Shown here: positions 60,577 through 64,000 of the stretch, piece after piece | Numbering within the stretch: the stretch's first letter is position 1 | Layout of the letters: each line of letters begins with the position of its first letter | Source: CAZTJA01 sp964613745 | GTDB lineage: Bacteria > Desulfobacterota > Desulfomonilia > Desulfomonilales > Desulfomonilaceae | Direction of reading: 5' to 3' | Length of the DNA: 64,000 nt | Assembly: GCA_964613745.1 (NCBI GenBank) | Contig: CAZTJA010000001.1 | Location: forward strand, 62,001-126,000 | Position numbers and translations under genes: made by a program | The notes under the pieces: model-generated | Seen by the model: only the letters and a program-made list of their open reading frames with translations | The model's database searches: none | What the model was told of the DNA's origin: nothing

Positions 60577-62700
60577 ATGAACCAGCAGCACTGTAAGACG
60601 ATCGCTGAAGAACTCAATGTTACTCTGCATCAGGTTGAGGCAACGGCCCTTTTGCTGATCGACGGGGCTACGGTGCCGTTCATTGCACGATATCGAAGAG
60701 AGAAGACCGGTGGTCTGGATGAACAGGTCATTACAAAAATCCGAGACCGGATCGAGGAATTGGAACAGCTGGAAGATCGTCGAAAGGCCATTCTCAAATC
60801 GCTGCAAGATCGCAACTTGCTAACTGATGAATTGGAACATTCGATTAAAGGTGCCCTAACGTCCGTGGAACTTGAAGACCTCTATCTGCCGTATCGACCC
60901 AAACGTCGAACCAGAGCTACCGTAGCCCGGGAACGCGGGTTGGAGCCGTTGGCCGAATTGATTTATTCCCAACAAGATCATGACGTAACACTGGCCGCCA
61001 GAGCCTATGTTGATGATGAAAAACAAGTCTCGTCCACAGAGGACGCCCTCTCTGGAGCCAGGGATATTATAGCCGAATGGATCACGGAAGATCTGAACGT
61101 GAGAACGGCAGCTCGAGAGCAATTTTTCAGGAATGGAGTTATTAAGTCGACACTTATTGCGGGTAAGGAGCTTGAAGGAGCCAAATACCGCGACTACTTC
61201 GACTACCTGGAGGATGTGCGAAATTCACCGGGCCACAGAATTCTTGCAGTCTTTCGCGGCGAGAAAGAGGGAATTCTCAGCGTGGCGATTCGACCGGAGG
61301 ATCCAAGCCTCGTTTATCTGCATAGAATTGTAGTGAAAAACAGAACAAGTTCTGCATATCAGGTGAACCTTGCTCTTGAGGATGCCTACAAGAGACTTCT
61401 CGCCCCTTCAATCGAGACTGAGGTCCGTCATGAGTTGAAACGGAGAGCAGATGACGAAGCAATCTCCGTATTTTCAAATAACTTGCGAGAGCTGCTATTG
61501 GCGCCTCCGCTTGGACGAAAGCGTATAATGGCCCTTGATCCTGGTTTTCGCACAGGAGCAAAACTTGTGTGTCTAGATGATCAGGGCAATTTGATACACA
61601 ACGATACTGTTTATGTAACACAATCAAAAGAACAAGCTGAAAGGGCCGCAGAAACAATCAAAAAGATATGTAATGTGCATGCTGTAGAAGCGGTGGCTAT
61701 CGGCAACGGAACAGCGGGTAGGGAAACGGAAAGCTTCATTCGCAACCTGCATCTGGGGATTCCGGTAATCATGGTAAATGAAAGTGGGGCCTCAATTTAC
61801 TCGGCTTCCGAAGTGGCACGAGAAGAGTTTCCTGATTATGACATTACCGTGCGAGGTTCCGTCTCAATCGGAAGACGTTTAATGGACCCTCTATCGGAGT
61901 TGGTCAAGATTGACCCGAAGTCAATTGGAGTAGGGCAATATCAGCATGATGTCGATCAGAACGCTCTGAAAAAGAGTCTCGATGATGTTGTCGTGAGTTG
62001 CGTGAACAATGTCGGAGTAGAGCTCAATATGGCCGGAAAGGAGCTGTTGTCTTATGTATCCGGTCTTGGTCCATCTTTAGCTCGAAATATTGTGCGATTC
62101 AGAAAAGAAAACGGACCTTTTCGGCGCAGGCAGGACCTGCTCAAAGTCCCAAGGTTAGGACCAAAGGCGTACGAGCAGGCAGCGGGATTCTTGCGAATAC
62201 CTGACTCAGATAATCCACTTGATGGAAGCGCGGTACACCCCGAAAGCTATTATGTTGTTGAGGCATTTGCTCGAGATCTGAACTGTTCCGTAACGGACTT
62301 GGTTTCTTCTCCGGAGTTGAGAAACAAAATTGATGTGAGAAATTATGTTAATGAGAAGGTGGGATTACCTACTCTAATAGACATCATGGCTGAATTGGCG
62401 AAACCGGGACGAGATCCCCGACCAGAATTCGAATTCTTTAACTTCGATGAACGAATCAACTCTATTGATGACCTGCGCGAAGGAATGGTGTTGCCGGGTA
62501 TAGTGACCAATGTCACCAAGTTCGGTGCATTTGTAGATATAGGAGTGCATCAGGATGGATTGGTTCACATAAGTAAAATAGCCGACAAATTTGTGAAGGA
62601 TCCTTCAGATGTCGTCAAGCCTCAGCAAAAAGTGAAGGTTACGGTCTTGGAGGTGGATAAGGAGCGAAAAAGAATTAGTCTGTCGATGAGGTCCAATTGA
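60577..62700 (+). CDS. tex: Tex-family RNA-binding protein
   Basis: A 707-residue Tex protein, a transcription or RNA-surveillance accessory factor. Domains in order: N-terminal Tex helices (TVPFIARYRREKTGGLDE), a YqgF/RNase H-like domain (IMALDPGFRTGAKLVCLD), a helix-hairpin-helix region (FRRRQDLLKVPRLGPKAYEQ), and a C-terminal S1 domain (LREGMVLPGIVTNVTKFGAFVDIGVH). The length is normal. It diverges from the CHAT gene across 185 nt and ends in a strong hairpin. GAGGA lies upstream of ATG. Confidence 0.95.
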   Translation: MNQQHCKTIAEELNVTLHQVEATALLLIDGATVPFIARYRREKTGGLDEQVITKIRDRIEELEQLEDRRKAILKSLQDRNLLTDELEHSIKGALTSVELEDLYLPYRPKRRTRATVARERGLEPLAELIYSQQDHDVTLAARAYVDDEKQVSSTEDALSGARDIIAEWITEDLNVRTAAREQFFRNGVIKSTLIAGKELEGAKYRDYFDYLEDVRNSPGHRILAVFRGEKEGILSVAIRPEDPSLVYLHRIVVKNRTSSAYQVNLALEDAYKRLLAPSIETEVRHELKRRADDEAISVFSNNLRELLLAPPLGRKRIMALDPGFRTGAKLVCLDDQGNLIHNDTVYVTQSKEQAERAAETIKKICNVHAVEAVAIGNGTAGRETESFIRNLHLGIPVIMVNESGASIYSASEVAREEFPDYDITVRGSVSIGRRLMDPLSELVKIDPKSIGVGQYQHDVDQNALKKSLDDVVVSCVNNVGVELNMAGKELLSYVSGLGPSLARNIVRFRKENGPFRRRQDLLKVPRLGPKAYEQAAGFLRIPDSDNPLDGSAVHPESYYVVEAFARDLNCSVTDLVSSPELRNKIDVRNYVNEKVGLPTLIDIMAELAKPGRDPRPEFEFFNFDERINSIDDLREGMVLPGIVTNVTKFGAFVDIGVHQDGLVHISKIADKFVKDPSDVVKPQQKVKVTVLEVDKERKRISLSMRSN

Positions 62701-62766
62701 ACTTTGTCATGAAATTAAGATCGGGCGTGTGTAATTTTCAAATCGGGTCCGAAAATTCAAGAAAAC

Positions 62767-62802
62767 CATGAAGGCAGTCGCTTGTCGGCAACTGCCTTCA
62801 TG
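62767..62802. terminator. Long hairpin between convergent genes
   Basis: CATGAAGGCAGT and ACTGCCTTCATG form a perfect 12-bp stem around a 12-nt loop. It lies 5 nt from the stop of the Gln-rich gene and 66 nt from the stop of tex, and has no T-tract. Its position supports a bidirectional terminator. Confidence 0.65.
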
Positions 62803-62807
62803 CATGA

Positions 62808-64000
62808 TCAATCTTCAAAGCGGCTCTTTTTGCCTTCAAACATTTTCCGAGGATTTGGAGTGACTGTAGTCGGCGGAGCAAATATTTCTTTCAGAGTAGA
62901 CCAGAGGCCGCTTTCTTGTTGTTGTTGCTGCTGTTGAGGCATTTCGACCCGAAGAGGCGTAGTCTGAACGGGCGGAGTTTGGGACACCGCTCCGTATTGT
63001 TGTTGTTGCTGTGGAAGAGCTTGAGGAACAGCCTGACCATAGTTTGATGGTTGGGCTTGAGGTTGCACTCCGGCGTATTGTTGAGGTTGAGCAGGATACT
63101 GCTGAACGGCGGCGGGTTGTGCAGACGGTTGCTGATAAGCGGTAGCCTGCTGCATCTGAGGATGCACTAAGGCCTGACCCCCGGGCTGCACTGCACCTCT
63201 TTGGGCCGCAGCGGTTCGCGGAGGGCCACTTTCACCGGTAACGCCCATCAATTCGTAATATCTTTGCTGGGCAACCCGAAGGCTCTCGTAAGCATCTTGG
63301 ACGGCCTTCTTGCGATAATCCTCTTGAACTTGTTTTTGTCTAAGTTCCTGTTCTTTCACTTTTTGCTGAGCAAGAGCATACTGCTGTTGAGCTTGTTGCA
63401 GCTCCTGGGTAACTGCTTGCTGTTGAGCGGCCAGTTCGGCTGCTTTCTGGCGTGCCGCTGCTCGTTCATACGCTTTTTGTTGTGCGGCCTGAACCGCCGG
63501 ATCATTGCTCAGCGGATTCTGAGGTTCAGCAGTTTGAGCCTGCTGGACGGGCTGTTGGTAAGCCGCTTGCGGCGCCTGTTGCGCATAAGGATTATAATAC
63601 TGCTGTTGCTGTTGTGGCTGTTGATAATACTGCTGTTGAGCTGTCCCATATTGTTGCTGGTATTGCGCAGCTTGGGCCTGTTTTGAATTCTTTTTTGAGC
63701 CGCGCTTGGTCTGAGCCGGAACGGGAGCCGTTAACGCTTGCTGAGGAGCCTGTTGATAATACTGTTGTTGCTGAACAGGCTGTTGGTTCTGGGAATAGCC
63801 TTGACCTGCGTAATATTCCTGAGGACTGTAGAACATTCCTTGACCGGAAGCTGCTGCCTGTGGAGATGTGGCTTCACTCGATGGGGATGCAGGATAATAG
63901 CTGGTTACCGGGGCCGAGTTCGGGTAATTTCCCGTTACCGAATAGTAACCACCTTCTCGCTGCATATTATCTAGGTAATTATGCCAATAAGGGTAATATA
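62808..64000 (-). CDS. Gln-rich low-complexity protein, 5' end beyond the window
   Basis: The frame stays open to the window edge (64000) and reads YYPYWHNYLDN before the first Met at 63965, which has no ribosome site, so the true start is probably outside. At least 397 residues, extremely rich in Gln, Ala, Tyr, Pro. Repeats such as QQPVQQ, QQYYQQ, QAPQQA and NPYAQQ give a prion-like composition. Residues about 165-245 (AAQQKAYERAAARQKAAELA...) are a Gln/Ala/Lys coiled coil. The C-terminus is basic (KKSRFED). No domain recognised; perhaps a surface or envelope scaffold. Confidence 0.7.
   Translation of the reverse strand, partial: YYPYWHNYLDNMQREGGYYSVTGNYPNSAPVTSYYPASPSSEATSPQAAASGQGMFYSPQEYYAGQGYSQNQQPVQQQQYYQQAPQQALTAPVPAQTKRGSKKNSKQAQAAQYQQQYGTAQQQYYQQPQQQQQYYNPYAQQAPQAAYQQPVQQAQTAEPQNPLSNDPAVQAAQQKAYERAAARQKAAELAAQQQAVTQELQQAQQQYALAQQKVKEQELRQKQVQEDYRKKAVQDAYESLRVAQQRYYELMGVTGESGPPRTAAAQRGAVQPGGQALVHPQMQQATAYQQPSAQPAAVQQYPAQPQQYAGVQPQAQPSNYGQAVPQALPQQQQQYGAVSQTPPVQTTPLRVEMPQQQQQQQESGLWSTLKEIFAPPTTVTPNPRKMFEGKKSRFED

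Noticed and set aside
63201..63974. Leu-rich + strand frames opposite the Gln-rich gene
   Set aside because: They are complements of CAG/CAA-rich codons and have no ribosome sites.
1..64000. Search for tRNA, rRNA, CRISPR arrays, insertion sequences and att sites
   Set aside because: Nothing in the sequence looked like a cloverleaf, a spaced direct-repeat array, transposase or integrase; low-similarity RNA genes could still be missed by eye.

Overview
This 64-kb window is chromosomal DNA of moderate GC from what is probably an anaerobic, sulfate-reducer-like member of the Desulfobacterota (old Deltaproteobacteria). The grounds are the gene content: rubredoxins, a flavodiiron protein, a rubrerythrin, a DVU0298-type HEAT protein, an octaheme cytochrome c and a short-Q-loop cytochrome bd in one block. 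PAS kinases with a CxxC motif, Tex, TreY and a Wza/Wzz polysaccharide locus fit the same group. This is an inference from families, not a phylogeny. I found no rRNA, tRNA, CRISPR array, insertion sequence or phage gene.

Region 1 (1-10.5 kb, all +) is an oxygen/redox-defence block. In order: rubredoxin with an unusual CX4C site, exported thioredoxin-fold protein, exported peroxiredoxin, octaheme HAO-like cytochrome c, tiny rubredoxin-like protein, DsrE-like protein, iron-sulfur flavoprotein, flavodoxin, classical rubredoxin, flavodiiron O2/NO reductase, HEAT protein, CydAB, thiol peroxidase and rubrerythrin. Short strong hairpins without T-tracts separate several of these genes. Region 2 (10.5-18.4 kb) holds an orphan efflux adaptor, an orphan PAS histidine kinase behind a promoter with a perfect palindrome on its -10, a D,D-carboxypeptidase, an outer-membrane barrel and a Roadblock protein.

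Region 3 (18.4-36.6 kb) is a divergent exopolysaccharide locus. The minus arm carries Wzz, a beta-helix protein, an O-antigen ligase/polymerase-like protein, two GT4 glycosyltransferases and a CpsD-like protein that has lost its P-loop lysine. The plus arm carries a GumC-like protein with only one membrane segment, an outer-membrane barrel and a Wza-type export protein. A polysaccharide deacetylase follows. UbiB, a PLD-VTT fusion and an EEP hydrolase lie inside the minus arm. Region 4 (36.6-49.6 kb) is housekeeping and small genes: a permease, DUF3467, YebC facing RuvB, a TrpF-like protein without the catalytic Cys, FmdB, TreY, glutaredoxin, DUF3096, a gene-free 700-bp stretch with DnaA-box-like motifs, and an EamA transporter.

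Region 5 (49.6-64 kb) has prfB with its programmed +1 frameshift, a YhaM-like HD nuclease, and a glycerol-3-phosphate acyltransferase fused to glycerol-3-phosphate dehydrogenase. Then come a PsbP-like secreted protein, a GT2, a TPR protein, an exported TPR-CHAT protease-like protein, Tex, and a Gln-rich low-complexity protein that runs off the window. The strongest candidates for new biology are the PlsB-GpsA fusion, the redox-defence block with its octaheme cytochrome, the exopolysaccharide locus with two degenerate regulators, and the exported CHAT protein with its neighbours.
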